A DNA stretch of 64,000 nt from the NCBI GenBank assembly GCA_020852865.1, contig JADYZZ010000053.1, positions 1 through 64,000 of the forward strand, in the 5' to 3' direction. A program made the position numbers and the translations under genes. The notes beneath the pieces were generated by a model that saw only the letters and a program-made list of their open reading frames with translations, did no database searches and was not told the origin of the DNA. This DNA is from Rubrivivax sp. GTDB taxonomy: Bacteria; Pseudomonadota; Gammaproteobacteria; Burkholderiales; Burkholderiaceae_C. This document shows, piece after piece, positions 47,712-58,178 of the stretch (its first letter is position 1; every line of letters begins with the position of its first letter).

Positions 47712-49328
47712 ATGAACATGGAACCCTACCTGGCCGCACGCGCGGCCAATCACGTGCCGCTGACGCCGGTCGATTTCCTGCTCCGGGCGGTGGAGGTTCA
47801 CGGCGACCGCGCCGCCGTCGTCTGGGGCAGCCGGGCATGGACCTACGGCGCGTTCGCGCGCCTGGTCGGGCGCTTCGTGCGTTTCCTGAAGGCAAGCGGC
47901 GTAGGGCGCGGCGACGTCGTCTCCGTCATGGCGTCCAATCGCCCGGAAATGCTGGCCGCTCACTACGCGGTGCCGATGCTCGGAGCCGTGTTGAATACGA
48001 TCAACATGCGGCTCGACGCGAGCACGGTCGGGTACATCCTCGGCCATTGCGAAAGCAGACTCCTGATTTGCGACGCCGAATGCCTCGCGGTCGCGCTGCA
48101 GGCGGCGCCGCATGGCATGCCATGCCATGTGCTGCATGCGCCGTCGGGCGGCACGTCGGAACGCGGCGCGCTCGATATCCTGGGCGACGACGGCATCGAG
48201 ATCGATTTCGATCTGTCGGCGATCGGCGATGAATGGCAGGCCCTTTGCGTCAACTACACCTCGGGTACCACCGGGCGCCCCAAGGGCGCCGTCTACACCC
48301 ACCGCGGGGCCTACCTGAATGCGATCGGCAATGTCCTGGCCCTGGGGCTGACATCGCGCTCGACCTATCTCTGGACCTTGCCGATGTTCCACTGCAACGG
48401 CTGGTGTCATACCTGGGCGGTGACTGCCGCCGGCGGCCTGCATGTCTGTCTCGACCGCCCGGATCCGGCGCTGATCTTCCAGGCATTGGAGGCGCACCGT
48501 GTGACGCACCTGGCTTGCGCACCGGTCGTCCTGTACATGATGCTGAACCATCCTGCGCGGGCGACGCGCGATGCCGGCAACCGCGTCAAGGTGGCTACCG
48601 GCGGCGCCTCGCCGTCCGAGACGCTGATCGAGCAATGCACGGCACTCGGCTTCGATCTGATCCACCTCTACGGACTGACCGAGTCCTATGGGCCGGCCAC
48701 CTTGCGCGACCTGACGGACGAGGAACGCGCACAGCCTGCGGCCGATGTGGCGCGTGCGCTGGCCCGCCAGGGCATGCGGCATGCGACGGCGAGCCGGACG
48801 CTGGTGGTCGACGAGGACGGGAACGCCGTGCCCATGGACGGGGCGACCATGGGCGAGGTCGTGCTGGTGGGCAATACCTTGATGGCCGGCTACTACCGCG
48901 ATGCCCAGGCTACGGCACACGCGTTCCGCGGCAACGCCTTTCACACGGGCGATCTGGCGGTGCGGCATCCGGACGGCAACATCGAGATCCGTGATCGCTC
49001 GAAGGACATCATCATCTCCGGGGGCGAGAACATCTCCAGCCTGGAGGTCGAGAATGTGCTGCAGCGCCACCCGGCCGTGCTGATCGCGGCGGTGGTGGCG
49101 CAGCCGCACGAGAAGTGGGGTGAAACGCCGGTCGCGTTCATCGAGTTGCGCGAGAACGCGCAGACGAGCGAAAGCGAGTTGCGGTCTTTCTGCGCCGCGC
49201 ATCTTGCCGGCTACAAGATTCCGTCGCGCTTTTTTTTCAGCGAGCTGCCGAAGACCGCCACGGGAAAGATCCAGAAATTCGCGCTGCGCGAGCGCGCGCG
49301 GTCGCCGCAGCCCGCGGGGCCGGGGTAG
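47712..49328 (+). CDS. Acyl-CoA synthetase (AMP-binding, acyl-activating type)
   Basis: 538 residues, ANL superfamily. P-loop VNYTSGTTGRPKGAVYTH (about residue 180), HLYGLTES, FHTGDLAVRHPDG, RSKDIIISGGENISS and catalytic Lys in KTATGKIQKF. The overall pattern (PLTPVDFLLRA near the N terminus) fits the medium-chain/methylmercaptopropionate/aryl acid-activating group. It activates a carboxylic acid as a CoA thioester. An eight-T run at 49230-49237 encodes FFF near the end and is a possible slippage site. It is the last gene of the plus-strand block, tail to tail with folA. Confidence 0.85.
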   Translation: MNMEPYLAARAANHVPLTPVDFLLRAVEVHGDRAAVVWGSRAWTYGAFARLVGRFVRFLKASGVGRGDVVSVMASNRPEMLAAHYAVPMLGAVLNTINMRLDASTVGYILGHCESRLLICDAECLAVALQAAPHGMPCHVLHAPSGGTSERGALDILGDDGIEIDFDLSAIGDEWQALCVNYTSGTTGRPKGAVYTHRGAYLNAIGNVLALGLTSRSTYLWTLPMFHCNGWCHTWAVTAAGGLHVCLDRPDPALIFQALEAHRVTHLACAPVVLYMMLNHPARATRDAGNRVKVATGGASPSETLIEQCTALGFDLIHLYGLTESYGPATLRDLTDEERAQPAADVARALARQGMRHATASRTLVVDEDGNAVPMDGATMGEVVLVGNTLMAGYYRDAQATAHAFRGNAFHTGDLAVRHPDGNIEIRDRSKDIIISGGENISSLEVENVLQRHPAVLIAAVVAQPHEKWGETPVAFIELRENAQTSESELRSFCAAHLAGYKIPSRFFFSELPKTATGKIQKFALRERARSPQPAGPG

Positions 49329-49330
49329 TC

Positions 49331-49825
49331 TCAGCGTCGCCGGCGATAGGTGACGAACGCCAGCGCCGTGCCGTCGGCCGCGCTGGCGCCGCGCCGCTCG
49401 ATTTCCTCGAACTGCGCGCGCTCGAAGGCCGGGAAGAAGGCGTCGGCGTCCGGGTAGGTGCGGGCGACTTCGGTGAGCATCAGTTCGTCGGCCAGCGGCA
49501 GGGCCTGCGCGTAGAGCTCGGCGCCGCCGATCACGAACACCGTGTCGGCGTCGGCCAGGCGCGCGAGCGCGGCGTCCAGGCCGGGCGCCGTCTCCGCGCC
49601 GGGCGCGACGAACCCGGGATCGCGGCTCAGCACCACGTTGCGCCGGCCCGGCAGCGGGCGAAAGCGCGCGGGCAGCGACTCCCAGGTGCGCCGCCCCATC
49701 AGCAGCGCGTGGCCCAGGGTCGTGCGGCGGAAATGCTGCTGGTCGGCCGGGTCCCTGAACAGCAGCTCGTTGCCGCGGCCGATGCCGCCGTCGCGCGCCA
49801 CGGCGGCGATCAGCACCAGCTTCAC
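49331..49825 (-). CDS. folA: Dihydrofolate reductase
   Basis: NADPH-dependent reduction of dihydrofolate to tetrahydrofolate. 164 residues: [57 protein letters not shown] start at 49825 overlaps the thyA stop (GTGA), so the two folate-cycle genes are coupled. Confidence 0.95.
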   Translation of the reverse strand: MKLVLIAAVARDGGIGRGNELLFRDPADQQHFRRTTLGHALLMGRRTWESLPARFRPLPGRRNVVLSRDPGFVAPGAETAPGLDAALARLADADTVFVIGGAELYAQALPLADELMLTEVARTYPDADAFFPAFERAQFEEIERRGASAADGTALAFVTYRRRR

Positions 49826-50655
49826 ACCGCCACCGGCGCCTTGATCGCCGGGTGGTGCCGGTAGTCGGCGATCTCGAAGTCCTCGTAGGCGTAGTCGAAG
49901 ATCGTGGGCGGACGGCGCTTGATGACCAGGCTCGGGAACGGGTAAGGCACGCGCGCCAGCTGCAGCCGCACCTGCTCGACATGGTTGTCGTAGATGTGGC
50001 AGTCGCCGCCGGTCCAGATGAATTCGCCGGCCTCGAGCTCGCATTGCTGCGCCAGCATGTGCGTGAGCAGCGCGTAGCTGGCGATGTTGAACGGCACGCC
50101 CAGGAAGACGTCGGCGCTGCGCTGGTAGAGCTGGCACGACAGGCGCGCGCGCCGGCCGGCTGCCGCCGGAGCGACCCAGAACTGGAAGAACGCGTGGCAC
50201 GGCGCCAGCGCCATCTGCGGCAGCGCGGCGACGTTCCAGGCGCTGACGACGATGCGCCGGCTGTCGGGCTCGCAGCGCAGCTGGCGCACGACTTCGGCGA
50301 TCTGGTCGATCTGGCTGCCGTCGGGGCAGGGCCAGCTGCGCCACTGCACGCCGTACACGGGCCCGAGCTCGCCGTCGGCGCGCGCCCATTCGTCCCAGAT
50401 CGTCACGCCGCGCTCCTGCAGCCAGCGCACGTTGCTCTCGCCGCGCAGGAACCACAGCAGCTCGAGCGCGATGCTCTTCCAGTGCAGCTTCTTGGTCGTC
50501 ACGAGCGGGAAACCCGCGCCGAGGTCGAAGCGCATCTGACAGCCGAACACGCTGCGCGTGCCGGTGCCGGTGCGGTCGCCCTTGGCCACGCCATGCTCGA
50601 AGACATGGCGCATGAGGTCCTCGTAGGGACTGCAGGCCGTGCCGGGTGCGCTCAT
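49822..50655 (-). CDS. thyA: Thymidylate synthase
   Basis: Converts dUMP to dTMP with methylene-tetrahydrofolate. 277 residues with the catalytic Cys in [11 protein letters not shown] and the strongly conserved [45 protein letters not shown] and HIYDNHVEQ. Upstream of folA in the same operon. Confidence 0.97.
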   Translation of the reverse strand: MSAPGTACSPYEDLMRHVFEHGVAKGDRTGTGTRSVFGCQMRFDLGAGFPLVTTKKLHWKSIALELLWFLRGESNVRWLQERGVTIWDEWARADGELGPVYGVQWRSWPCPDGSQIDQIAEVVRQLRCEPDSRRIVVSAWNVAALPQMALAPCHAFFQFWVAPAAAGRRARLSCQLYQRSADVFLGVPFNIASYALLTHMLAQQCELEAGEFIWTGGDCHIYDNHVEQVRLQLARVPYPFPSLVIKRRPPTIFDYAYEDFEIADYRHHPAIKAPVAV

Positions 50656-50753
50656 CGGCGCATTATCGGCGCGCGCGCCGTGGCGCAGCGCGCCGACGCC
50701 CGAGCCGCTGTGCAGGCCCGAAACACGCGGGTGCGATTGCGATCTTCTCGGGT

Positions 50754-52550
50754 TCAGGCCGTGGCCGACTCGAGCCCGAACTGCATCGCCGCGAGCCGCG
50801 CGTACAGGCCGCCGCGCGCCACCAGTGCGTCGTGGCGGCCGACGTCGACGATGCGCCCGCCGTCCATGACGACGATGCGCCCGGCGCGCTGCACGGTGGC
50901 CAGGCGGTGGGCGATGACGATCGTGGTGCGGTCCTGCATCGCCGCTTCGAGCGCGGCCTGCACCATGCGCTCGCTCTCGGCGTCGAGCGCGCTCGTGGCC
51001 TCGTCGAGCAGCAGCAGCGGCGGGTTCTTCAGGATCGCGCGCGCGATCGCGATGCGCTGACGCTGCCCGCCCGACAGGCGCACGCCGCGCTCGCCCAGGT
51101 GGGTGGCGTAGCCCTCGGGCAGCGCACGGATGAACTCGTGCGCGAAGGCCGCTTCGGCCGCGGCCTGCACCTCGGCCGCACTCGCCTCCGGGCGGCCGTA
51201 GCGGATGTTGTCGAGCGCGCTGGCCGAGAACACCGTGCTGTCCTGCGGCACGATGCCGATGCGGCCGCGCAGTTCGGCCAGCGCGATGCGCTCGATCGGC
51301 ACGCCGTCGAGCACGATGCGGCCTTGCTGCGCGTCGTAAAAGCGCAGCAGCAATTGCAGCACCGTGCTCTTGCCCGCGCCGCTCGGGCCCACCAGGGCCA
51401 CCGTCTCGCCCGAGCGCACGTCGAGCGTGAAGCCGTCGAGTGCGTGCTGGCGCGGCCGCGACGGGTAGTGAAACCGCACCTGCTCGAAGCGCACGGTCGA
51501 GCCGCCGCTTGCCGGCGGCAGCGCCAGCGGCGCGGCCGGATCGGCCACGGGCGAGCGCGCGGCGAGCAGCTCCATCAGCCGCTCGGTGGCGCCGGCGGCG
51601 CGCAACATGTCGCCGTAGACCTCGCTCAGCACCGCCACCGCACTCACGAGGATGATGACGAAGACCACCGTCTGCCCGAGGTGGCCGGCGCTGATGCGCC
51701 CGGCCAGCACCGCCTGCGTGCCCTGGTACAGGCCCCACAGCAGCGTGCCGAAGGTGGCGGTGATGACGAAGGCGACCAGCCAGGCGCGCACCGCGCTGCG
51801 CCGGCGCGCGGTCTCGAAGGCGCGCTCGGTGGCCTCGGCGAAGCGGCTGGCCTCGCGCCGCTCCTGCACATAGCCCTGGACGACGGGAATGGCGTTGAGC
51901 ACCTCGGCGGCGATCGCGCTCGAGTCGGCGACGCGGTCCTGGCTGGCGCGGCTCAACTTGCGCACGCGCCTCCCGAAGTACATCGTCGGCAGCACGACCA
52001 GCAGCAAGATGCCCAGCACCTGCGTCATCACCCAGGGGTTGGTGACGACCAGGGCAATCAGCGCGCCGAGTCCCATCACGCTGTTGCGCAGCCCCATGCT
52101 GAGCGAGCTGCCGACCACCGTCTGCACCAGTGTGGTGTCGGTGGTCAGGCGCGAGAGCACCTCGCCGGTCTGGGTGGACTCGAAGAACTCGGGGCTCTGG
52201 TGCACGACATGGGCGTAGACGGCATTGCGCAGGTCGGCCGTGATGCGCTCGCCCAGCCAGCTCACCATGTAAAAGCGCGCCGCCGAGAACAGCCCGAGCG
52301 CGGCGCCGACCGCGAACAGCAGCAGGAACTGGCCGCGCAGCGCGAGCACGCGCGCGCCCGGGTCGGCGGCGACCAGGCCCTGGTCGATCAGCCCCTTGAG
52401 CGCGACCGGGAAGGCGAGCGTGGCGAGGGCCGCGAGCACGAGGAAGAGCCCCGCCAGCGCAATGCGGGCGCGGTACGGCCGTACGTAGGGCAGCAGGCCG
52501 CCGAGCGAGCGCGGCGTGGCGGACGGCGAACGTGGCGAACGATCGGACAT
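50754..52550 (-). CDS. MsbA/LmrA-type ABC exporter (half transporter)
   Basis: 598 residues: six transmembrane helices (about residues 25-320) fused to an ATPase domain with Walker [11 protein letters not shown], signature [16 protein letters not shown], Walker [13 protein letters not shown] and H-loop IAHRLATV. It works as a homodimer exporting lipids or hydrophobic compounds. Overall resemblance is to BmrA-like exporters of Burkholderiales rather than to lpxK-linked MsbA. Divergent from the degenerate GGDEF gene. Confidence 0.92.
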   Translation of the reverse strand: MSDRSPRSPSATPRSLGGLLPYVRPYRARIALAGLFLVLAALATLAFPVALKGLIDQGLVAADPGARVLALRGQFLLLFAVGAALGLFSAARFYMVSWLGERITADLRNAVYAHVVHQSPEFFESTQTGEVLSRLTTDTTLVQTVVGSSLSMGLRNSVMGLGALIALVVTNPWVMTQVLGILLLVVLPTMYFGRRVRKLSRASQDRVADSSAIAAEVLNAIPVVQGYVQERREASRFAEATERAFETARRRSAVRAWLVAFVITATFGTLLWGLYQGTQAVLAGRISAGHLGQTVVFVIILVSAVAVLSEVYGDMLRAAGATERLMELLAARSPVADPAAPLALPPASGGSTVRFEQVRFHYPSRPRQHALDGFTLDVRSGETVALVGPSGAGKSTVLQLLLRFYDAQQGRIVLDGVPIERIALAELRGRIGIVPQDSTVFSASALDNIRYGRPEASAAEVQAAAEAAFAHEFIRALPEGYATHLGERGVRLSGGQRQRIAIARAILKNPPLLLLDEATSALDAESERMVQAALEAAMQDRTTIVIAHRLATVQRAGRIVVMDGGRIVDVGRHDALVARGGLYARLAAMQFGLESATA

Positions 52551-52693
52551 GACACGAGTCTATGCGGGGGCGCCGCAGCGCCGGCGCAGCGCGGGCGCAG
52601 CCCCTGGAACCGGGGGGTGCGCGGCACCGGCGGCACGCGTCGCAACACCGCAGGTGCCGGGTTGTGGTCGAATAGCGCTCCAGGCGTCGTGTG

Positions 52694-53494
52694 ATGAGCC
52701 CTGCCGCTGCCGCCCCTTCCCGCTCCCGCATCGGTCTGCCGCTCGGGCTGCTGGCGCTGCTGCTGGTGGCCGCGTCGATCGTTCTGGCCGCGGGCCTCGG
52801 CTACGTGCTGGCCGCGGCGATCGGCGTGCGCGAGCCCTGGGTCGCCGCCGCCGCCGCCGCCGCCGGCATGACGCTGGCCGCGGCGCCGATCGGTGCGCTG
52901 CTGTACGGGCTGGCGCGTGCCGTCGAGCGCGGCGCGCCGGCCTGCGAAGCAGCGGCCGAGCCGGGCCCGGCGATGGCGCCGAGCCGCTTCATGGAGCTGG
53001 CCGAGCGCGAGTGGGCGCGCGCGCGCCGCTACGGCAGCGGCGCCGCGCTGCTCGTCGTCGAGATCGACCGCTACGCACGCCTGGTCGAGCGTCATGGCCG
53101 CGCGGCGGCCGAGGCGATGCGCACGGCGCTCGCGCGCGACATCGCGCCGACGCTGCGCGCCGCCGACGCAATGACCGAACACGGCGAGGGCCAGCTCGCC
53201 GTCTTCCTCGCGCACGCCGACGCACTCGGCTCGCTCGACGTGGCCGAGCGCATCCGCGAGCGCGCCGAGCTGCTCGAGATCGCACCGCGCGGCGAGACGC
53301 TGCGCGTCAGCATCGGCGTCGCGCACCTGCGTGCGGCGCACCTGCACCTGCAGGCGCTCGTCGAGGACGCCGGCGACGCCGTCGCCGCCGCGCGCCAGGC
53401 CGGCGGCAATTGCGTACGCGCCGCGCCGGTCGAGGTGAGCCGCTTTCCGGCGCCCGGACCGCGCCGCGACGACCAGCGCGCGCCCAAGCGCTGA
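52694..53494 (+). CDS. Membrane protein with a degenerate GGDEF domain
   Basis: 266 residues: two hydrophobic helices (about 15-40 and 50-75) and a GGDEF-like domain from residue 100. The signature reads GEGQL in place of GGDEF, and the metal-binding DxDxFK segment reads EIDRYARL, so catalysis is not expected. It may bind nucleotide or act as a scaffold or c-di-GMP effector. ATG 52694 follows a GTG three bases upstream. A hairpin follows the stop. Confidence 0.75.
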   Translation: MSPAAAAPSRSRIGLPLGLLALLLVAASIVLAAGLGYVLAAAIGVREPWVAAAAAAAGMTLAAAPIGALLYGLARAVERGAPACEAAAEPGPAMAPSRFMELAEREWARARRYGSGAALLVVEIDRYARLVERHGRAAAEAMRTALARDIAPTLRAADAMTEHGEGQLAVFLAHADALGSLDVAERIRERAELLEIAPRGETLRVSIGVAHLRAAHLHLQALVEDAGDAVAAARQAGGNCVRAAPVEVSRFPAPGPRRDDQRAPKR

Positions 53495-53509
53495 GCCTGC
53501 CCTGCCGGC

Positions 53510-53532
53510 ACGAATCGCCCGACGCGATTCGT
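53510..53532. terminator. Hairpin ACGAATCG / CGATTCGT between convergent genes
   Basis: Perfect 8-bp stem with a 7-nt loop (CCCGACG), 15 bp after the degenerate GGDEF stop and before the convergent lipocalin gene end at 53596. It works for either strand and shares the core GAATCG...CGATTC with the hairpin at 4483-4528. No T run. Confidence 0.5.
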
Positions 53533-53595
53533 CTCCAGCCGGACGCCCTGCCCACCGCGCAGCCCGCGCGTCCGCGGTTCGTCAGGCGCTGCGGC

Positions 53596-54732
53596 TCAGC
53601 CCAGCCGCAGCCGCCCGGCGTAGCCCGTCATCTCGAGGTAGCCCAGGCCGACGCGCCGGCCCTGCGCGTCGAGCAGCTCCGACAGGCCTTCCCAGTAGAT
53701 GGCGCCGAAGCCGGCGTTGCCGGCGAGTTCCTGCGCGTCGAGCAGGGCGCGCACGGCGTAGCGGCCCGCGGGCGTCGCAAGCTGCCACTCGAGCGGGTAG
53801 GCGGCCTGCGTCGCGGCGCTGCGCCAGCGCCGCCCCGGCGTGAAGGCAGGCGCGTGCGGCGCGAAGTCCTGCACGGCGTCGCCCGGGCCGGCGCGCCAGC
53901 TGCCGCCGGCCCATAGCGCCGAGCCGTCGGCACGCCGCAGCTGGAAGGCGGTGAGCGCGGCGCCGGTAAACAGGTTCATGCCGATCCAGTCCCAGCCCAC
54001 GGCGTCGGGGTGCAGCAGTTCGTCGCTCCACTCGTGGTCGAGCCAGGCGTGCCCGCCGCCGGCGAAGCCCCGGTCGTCGACGCGGCCGTGCGCCGCCAGT
54101 GCGAGCTGCGGCATGCTGTAGTAGCGGCTGGCCTGCGAGACGTCGGGCCCCTTGCGTGAGCAGCCGGCGTCGCCCTGCAGCAGCAGCGGCTGCGTCGCCT
54201 GCGCGGTCAGCGTCACGGCCAGGCCGCGTTCGGCGACCTCGGCGCGCCAGTGCGTGCCGTCGCGGCGCAGCGACCAGGGGCCCAGGTGCAGCGCCGCGTC
54301 GTCGAGCGCAGCGGCGTCGGGCCGTGCATCGGGCAGGCCCGACCAGCGCGCGGCGCGCTGCACGTGCCGATGGCGCCCGGCTGCCAGATCGGTGAGCGCG
54401 GCATGCGCGAAGAGCAGGTGACGTGCGGCAAAGCGGCTTGCGCTGTCGGCGGCCAGACCGGTGGCGCTGCGAAAGAAGGTCAGTTGCAGTCCGTGCGTCG
54501 GCGCCGCGGGCGTGCCGAGCCAGCCGGTGAGGTACCACCATTCGATGCGCGTGCCCGGGTGCGCGCCATGGTCGCGCGGGAAGGTCAGCGCGCGGCCGCG
54601 GCACACGCGGTCGCGATCGGGTTCGGGTTCGGGTTCGCGCCCGGGCCCGGGCCCAGGTCTGGTGCGCACGGCCTGAGCCCCGGCCTCGGCGGCCAGCGCC
54701 GTCGCGGCAAGCAGCCACAGGCGGCGTCTCAC
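53596..54732 (-). CDS. Secreted AttH/CrtC-type lipocalin-like protein
   Basis: 378 residues with a signal peptide ([20 protein letters not shown]). A Pro/Gly/Glu/Arg/Asp linker comes next (RPGPGPGREPEPEPDRDR, residues 23-40), then two lipocalin-like halves with FPRDHGAHPGTRIEWWYLTGWL and HAWLDHEWSDELL and a C-terminal YLEMTGYAGRL. Homologues (AttH, carotenoid 1,2-hydratase-like) are encoded with LolCDE/FtsX-type ABC systems, as here. GTG start at 54732 overlaps the permease stop. The function of the family is not firmly known. Confidence 0.85.
   Translation of the reverse strand: MRRRLWLLAATALAAEAGAQAVRTRPGPGPGREPEPEPDRDRVCRGRALTFPRDHGAHPGTRIEWWYLTGWLGTPAAPTHGLQLTFFRSATGLAADSASRFAARHLLFAHAALTDLAAGRHRHVQRAARWSGLPDARPDAAALDDAALHLGPWSLRRDGTHWRAEVAERGLAVTLTAQATQPLLLQGDAGCSRKGPDVSQASRYYSMPQLALAAHGRVDDRGFAGGGHAWLDHEWSDELLHPDAVGWDWIGMNLFTGAALTAFQLRRADGSALWAGGSWRAGPGDAVQDFAPHAPAFTPGRRWRSAATQAAYPLEWQLATPAGRYAVRALLDAQELAGNAGFGAIYWEGLSELLDAQGRRVGLGYLEMTGYAGRLRLG
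54617..54655. repeat. Short tandem repeats coding for the lipocalin linker
   Basis: TCGGGT occurs three times in a row (54617-54634), followed by alternating CCCGGG units. On the coding (minus) strand they give the Pro-Gly and Glu-Pro/Asp-Arg dipeptide repeats of the N-terminal linker of the secreted lipocalin. Length variation here would change only the linker. Confidence 0.75.
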
Positions 54733-57389
54733 CAGTCCTCCCGCACCGAGCGCAGCACGCTGTGCCCGATGGCGCCGCGCGCGGCCAGCGCCGAGGCGGC
54801 CAGGCCGGTTGCCGTCACCGCTGCGGCGAGCGCCGCCAGGCGCGCCCAGGGCAGCACCAGGTCCATCGTCCAGTGAAAGCTCTGCGGGTTGACGACGAAC
54901 ACCAGCACCAGGCTCAGGCCGACGCCGAGCGCGAGCCCGACGAGGGTGCCGGCGGCAAGCCAGGCGGAGGCCTCGCCGCACACCAGCGCCAGCACCTGCC
55001 GGCGCGTCAGGCCGAGGTGCGCGAGCAGCCCGAACTCCTTGCGCCGCGCCAGCACCTGCGCCCCCAGGCTGGCGCCGACGCCGACCAATCCCACTGCGAT
55101 GGCCACCGCCTGCAGGTAGTAGGTGACGGCGAAGCTGCGGTCGAACAGGTGCAGCGACAGACGCCGCAGCTCGTGCGTGGAGACGATGTCGAGCAGCGTC
55201 GCATCGGGCAGCAGCGCGCGCAGGCCCGCTGCCACCGGGTCGGGCGCCGCGCCGTTCGTCAGCCACAGCGCGAGGTCGTTGACGCGCGTGTCGCCGGTGA
55301 GGGCGCGGTACTCGGCCGCGTCGATCGCGACGGCGCCGAACTGGCGCGCGAAATCACGCCACACGCCGCGCACGTAGACCTCGACGCCACCCAAGGCGCC
55401 GGGCGCAGTGCGGCCCGTGGCGGAGGCGAGCGGCAGCCGCAAGGTCGAGCCCGGCCGGGCGCCGTAGAGCATTGCTGCCGCCTCGCTGACGAAGACGCCC
55501 GGCAGGCCCGGCCGTGGCGGCAGCGGCGGCGCGCGCAACGGCAACGCGGCGGCCGGATCCGGCAGCGGCCGCGCCAGCAGCGTCACCGCCGGCCGGCCGG
55601 GCGCCAGCTGCAGCGCACGCACGCGCGTGGCCTGCACGCGCGCCACGCCCGGCAGCGCCGCGGCGCGCGCGGCGATGTCGGGCGCCAGCCAGGCGTTCTC
55701 GGCGGCGGCCGCGCTGCCGGCACTGCGCGCGTAGAGGTCGGCCGGCAGCACGACGTCGAGCCATTGCGCGATCGCGGTGCGCAAGCTCGCCACCATCACG
55801 GTGATGGCGACACACAGTGCCAGGCTCGACACCACGCCGGCCACCGCCGCCGTCGCCGTGGCCCGCTGCCAGCGTGCGCGTCGCCAGGCCAGCAGCGGCA
55901 GCGCGCGTCGCGGCGCCGGCGCGAAGGCGAGCATTGCCTCGACCACCGCCGGAACCAGCGCCACGCCGCCCAGCAGCAGCGCTGCCACCGCGCCGTAGGC
56001 GGCCAGCGGCAGCCCGGCCAGCGGCGGCAGGTAGGCCAGCAGCACGCCCAGCGCGAGCAGCGCCAGCGGCAGCCAGGGTGCCCGCGGCGTGCCCGCCGCG
56101 CCGCCCAGACCCTTGAGCGCCTGCGCCGGTGCCAGCGCCTCGGCGGCGCGCGCCGGCCGCCAGCCGCCGACCAGCGCCGATGCCGTGCCCAGCAGCGCGA
56201 ACAGCGCCGCGCCCGCGCTGCTCCAGTGCAAGGTGGGCGCGATGCCGGGAAAGAAACCGCCGCCCAGATCGCCGGCCAGCCAGCGCAGCGCCGCCGCGGC
56301 CAGCGCGCTGCCCAGCACAAGCCCGAGCGCGCTGCCCAGGGCGCCGAGCAGCGTGCACTCGGCGAGCACGAGCGCGCGCCGCTCGTGTGCCGTCAGGCCC
56401 AGCACGCCCAGCAACGCAAACATCGGCGTGCGCTGCGCGACGGCCAGCGAGAGCACCGAGTACACGAGGAAGGCGCCGACGAACAGCGCCACCAGCGCGA
56501 GCGCGGTGAGGTTGACGCGGTAGGCGCGCGAGAAGCTCTCGACGCGCTCCGCGCTCTCGTCGGGCGGCAGCGCCGCCACGCCCGCGGGCAGCGCGAGCCG
56601 CGCGAGCAGCGCCTGCCGGTCGGCGCCCGGCGCCAGGCGCAGGTCGACGCGGCTCAGGCGGCCCGTCATGCCGAACAGGGTCTGCGCCGCGGCCAGATCG
56701 ACGACGGCGAGCGGCGCGCCGCCGGCGGCGATGTCGCCGGCCACTTCGAGCCCTTGCCAGCCGGCGCCGGCGCGCAGCTCGAGCCTGTCGAGCGCGCCGC
56801 CGCCCCCGAGCCGCTCGCGCAGCGGCGCGTTGACGAAGGCGCGCGTCGGGTCGAGCACGGCCAGCGGCGGCACGCCGGCGGCCGGTCGCGGCTGCAGCGC
56901 GGCCGCGAGCGTGCCCACGCGCAGCGCGTCGACGCCGACCACGCGCAGCCGCAGCGGCATGCCGCCGGCGGTGCGTGCGTAGGTCTCGACCTCGATCACC
57001 GGGCTCGCGGCCTCGACCGCGGCGTCGCCGGCGGCGCGCTCGAACAGCCGCTCGTCCAGGCCGCTCTCGGGGCCGCGCAGCACGAGGTCGGGCGCGCCGC
57101 CGGCGCTGCGCACCGCGCCGGCAAACTCGGCCAGCGCCGAGCTGTTGATCAGGTGCACCGACCAGGCGAGCGCGACGCCGAGCGCGACGGCCGCCAGGGC
57201 GAGCGCGTGTCGCCAGGGATGGTGGCGCCACTCGCGCACGATCAGCTGGCGCGCCAGCGGCACGAGCCGCACCAGCGGCACCGCCGGCGCGCGCGGCCGG
57301 TCGGCCCGCAGGGTCGGCCCCGGCGCACCCGGCGCTGCAGCCGGCGGACGTTGCGGCGGCTTGTCGGCGGCGCGGCCGAGCCGCTTCAC
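54729..57389 (-). CDS. FtsX-type ABC permease (MacB/LolC-like, AttFG-type fusion)
   Basis: 886 residues with about ten membrane spans and two FtsX domains, plus a large periplasmic domain between the first span ([24 protein letters not shown]) and the second group. It is probably a single-chain equivalent of the two-permease Lol/Att systems. GTG at 57389 was chosen (GAGGG upstream); it lies 11 bp downstream of the ATPase stop. With the adjacent ATPase and secreted lipocalin it may extract or deliver a lipid or hydrophobic compound (inference). Confidence 0.85.
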   Translation of the reverse strand: MKRLGRAADKPPQRPPAAAPGAPGPTLRADRPRAPAVPLVRLVPLARQLIVREWRHHPWRHALALAAVALGVALAWSVHLINSSALAEFAGAVRSAGGAPDLVLRGPESGLDERLFERAAGDAAVEAASPVIEVETYARTAGGMPLRLRVVGVDALRVGTLAAALQPRPAAGVPPLAVLDPTRAFVNAPLRERLGGGGALDRLELRAGAGWQGLEVAGDIAAGGAPLAVVDLAAAQTLFGMTGRLSRVDLRLAPGADRQALLARLALPAGVAALPPDESAERVESFSRAYRVNLTALALVALFVGAFLVYSVLSLAVAQRTPMFALLGVLGLTAHERRALVLAECTLLGALGSALGLVLGSALAAAALRWLAGDLGGGFFPGIAPTLHWSSAGAALFALLGTASALVGGWRPARAAEALAPAQALKGLGGAAGTPRAPWLPLALLALGVLLAYLPPLAGLPLAAYGAVAALLLGGVALVPAVVEAMLAFAPAPRRALPLLAWRRARWQRATATAAVAGVVSSLALCVAITVMVASLRTAIAQWLDVVLPADLYARSAGSAAAAENAWLAPDIAARAAALPGVARVQATRVRALQLAPGRPAVTLLARPLPDPAAALPLRAPPLPPRPGLPGVFVSEAAAMLYGARPGSTLRLPLASATGRTAPGALGGVEVYVRGVWRDFARQFGAVAIDAAEYRALTGDTRVNDLALWLTNGAAPDPVAAGLRALLPDATLLDIVSTHELRRLSLHLFDRSFAVTYYLQAVAIAVGLVGVGASLGAQVLARRKEFGLLAHLGLTRRQVLALVCGEASAWLAAGTLVGLALGVGLSLVLVFVVNPQSFHWTMDLVLPWARLAALAAAVTATGLAASALAARGAIGHSVLRSVREDW

Positions 57390-57399
57390 CGCGCCGCCC

Positions 57400-58047
57400 T
57401 CATGCCGCCACCACCCCGGACGCAGTGAGCCGCAGCACGCGGTCGGCCTGCGCGGCGGCGGCGGCCGAATGCGTGACCAGCAGGCAAGCGGCTGCGGCCT
57501 CGCGCACCTGGGCGCGCAGCAGCTCGAGCACGCGGGCCGCGGTACCAGGGTCGAGGTTGCCCGTGGGCTCGTCGGCAAGGATCAGGGCGGGCGCGTGCAC
57601 TACGGCGCGCGCGATCGCCACGCGCTGCAGCTGCCCGCCCGAGAGCTGCGCCGGCATGCGCGCGCCCAGCCCGTCGAGCCCGACCGCGGCCAGCAGCGCG
57701 TCGACGCGCTGGGGGTCGGGGCGACCCAGCAGCAGCAGCGGCAGCGCGACGTTCTCGTGCACCGTCAGGTGCGGCAGCAGGTGGAAGGCCTGGAACACGA
57801 AGCCCACGCGTGCGCGCCGCAGCCTTGCACGCGCGTCGTCGTCGAGCTGCCCGAGCGCCTGGCCGGCGAGCACGATCGAGCCGCCGTCGGCCGGCTCGAG
57901 CCCGGCGATGCAGTTGAGCAGCGTCGACTTGCCCACGCCCGACTCGCCCAGCAGCGCGACGAACTCGCCCGCGGCCAGCGCGAGCGTGACGTCGCGCAGC
58001 ACGGGCGTGGCGCCGAAGCGCTTGGCGAGCGAGCGGACCTCGAGCAT
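57400..58047 (-). CDS. ABC ATPase of the LolD/MacB group
   Basis: 215 residues. Walker [11 protein letters not shown]-loop, signature [14 protein letters not shown], Walker [13 protein letters not shown] and H-loop VTHS. First gene of the minus-strand operon ATPase - FtsX permease - secreted lipocalin. Divergent from the SDR gene at 58179 with a 131-bp GC-rich spacer. Confidence 0.9.
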   Translation of the reverse strand: MLEVRSLAKRFGATPVLRDVTLALAAGEFVALLGESGVGKSTLLNCIAGLEPADGGSIVLAGQALGQLDDDARARLRRARVGFVFQAFHLLPHLTVHENVALPLLLLGRPDPQRVDALLAAVGLDGLGARMPAQLSGGQLQRVAIARAVVHAPALILADEPTGNLDPGTAARVLELLRAQVREAAAACLLVTHSAAAAAQADRVLRLTASGVVAA

Positions 58048-58178
58048 GGACGCGGCGATGATGCCGCAGCCGCCCGCCGCCGGCGCGCGGCGCGCGGCGC
58101 GCCAGCGCCGGGGCTGCGTGCTATCGTCGTTCGCAAGGGCGCGGTTCGGATCCTGCGCGTGCGAGGAGCTTGCGGTTC

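Noticed and set aside
48111..48124. Palindrome CATGGCATGCCATG
   Set aside because: It is fully inside the CoA-ligase coding frame and has no regulatory context; probably chance.
26035..49330. Integrative element with defined ends
   Set aside because: No integrase, tRNA target, direct repeats or insertion sequence could be seen at either boundary, so only a composition-based island is proposed.
45159..49982. A 1607-codon open frame on the minus strand
   Set aside because: It lies opposite the Bug, UbiD and CoA-ligase genes, is rich in Arg/His/Gln without any domain, and is a typical antisense shadow in GC-rich DNA. The same holds for 9353-12034 and 11701-14763 on the minus strand.
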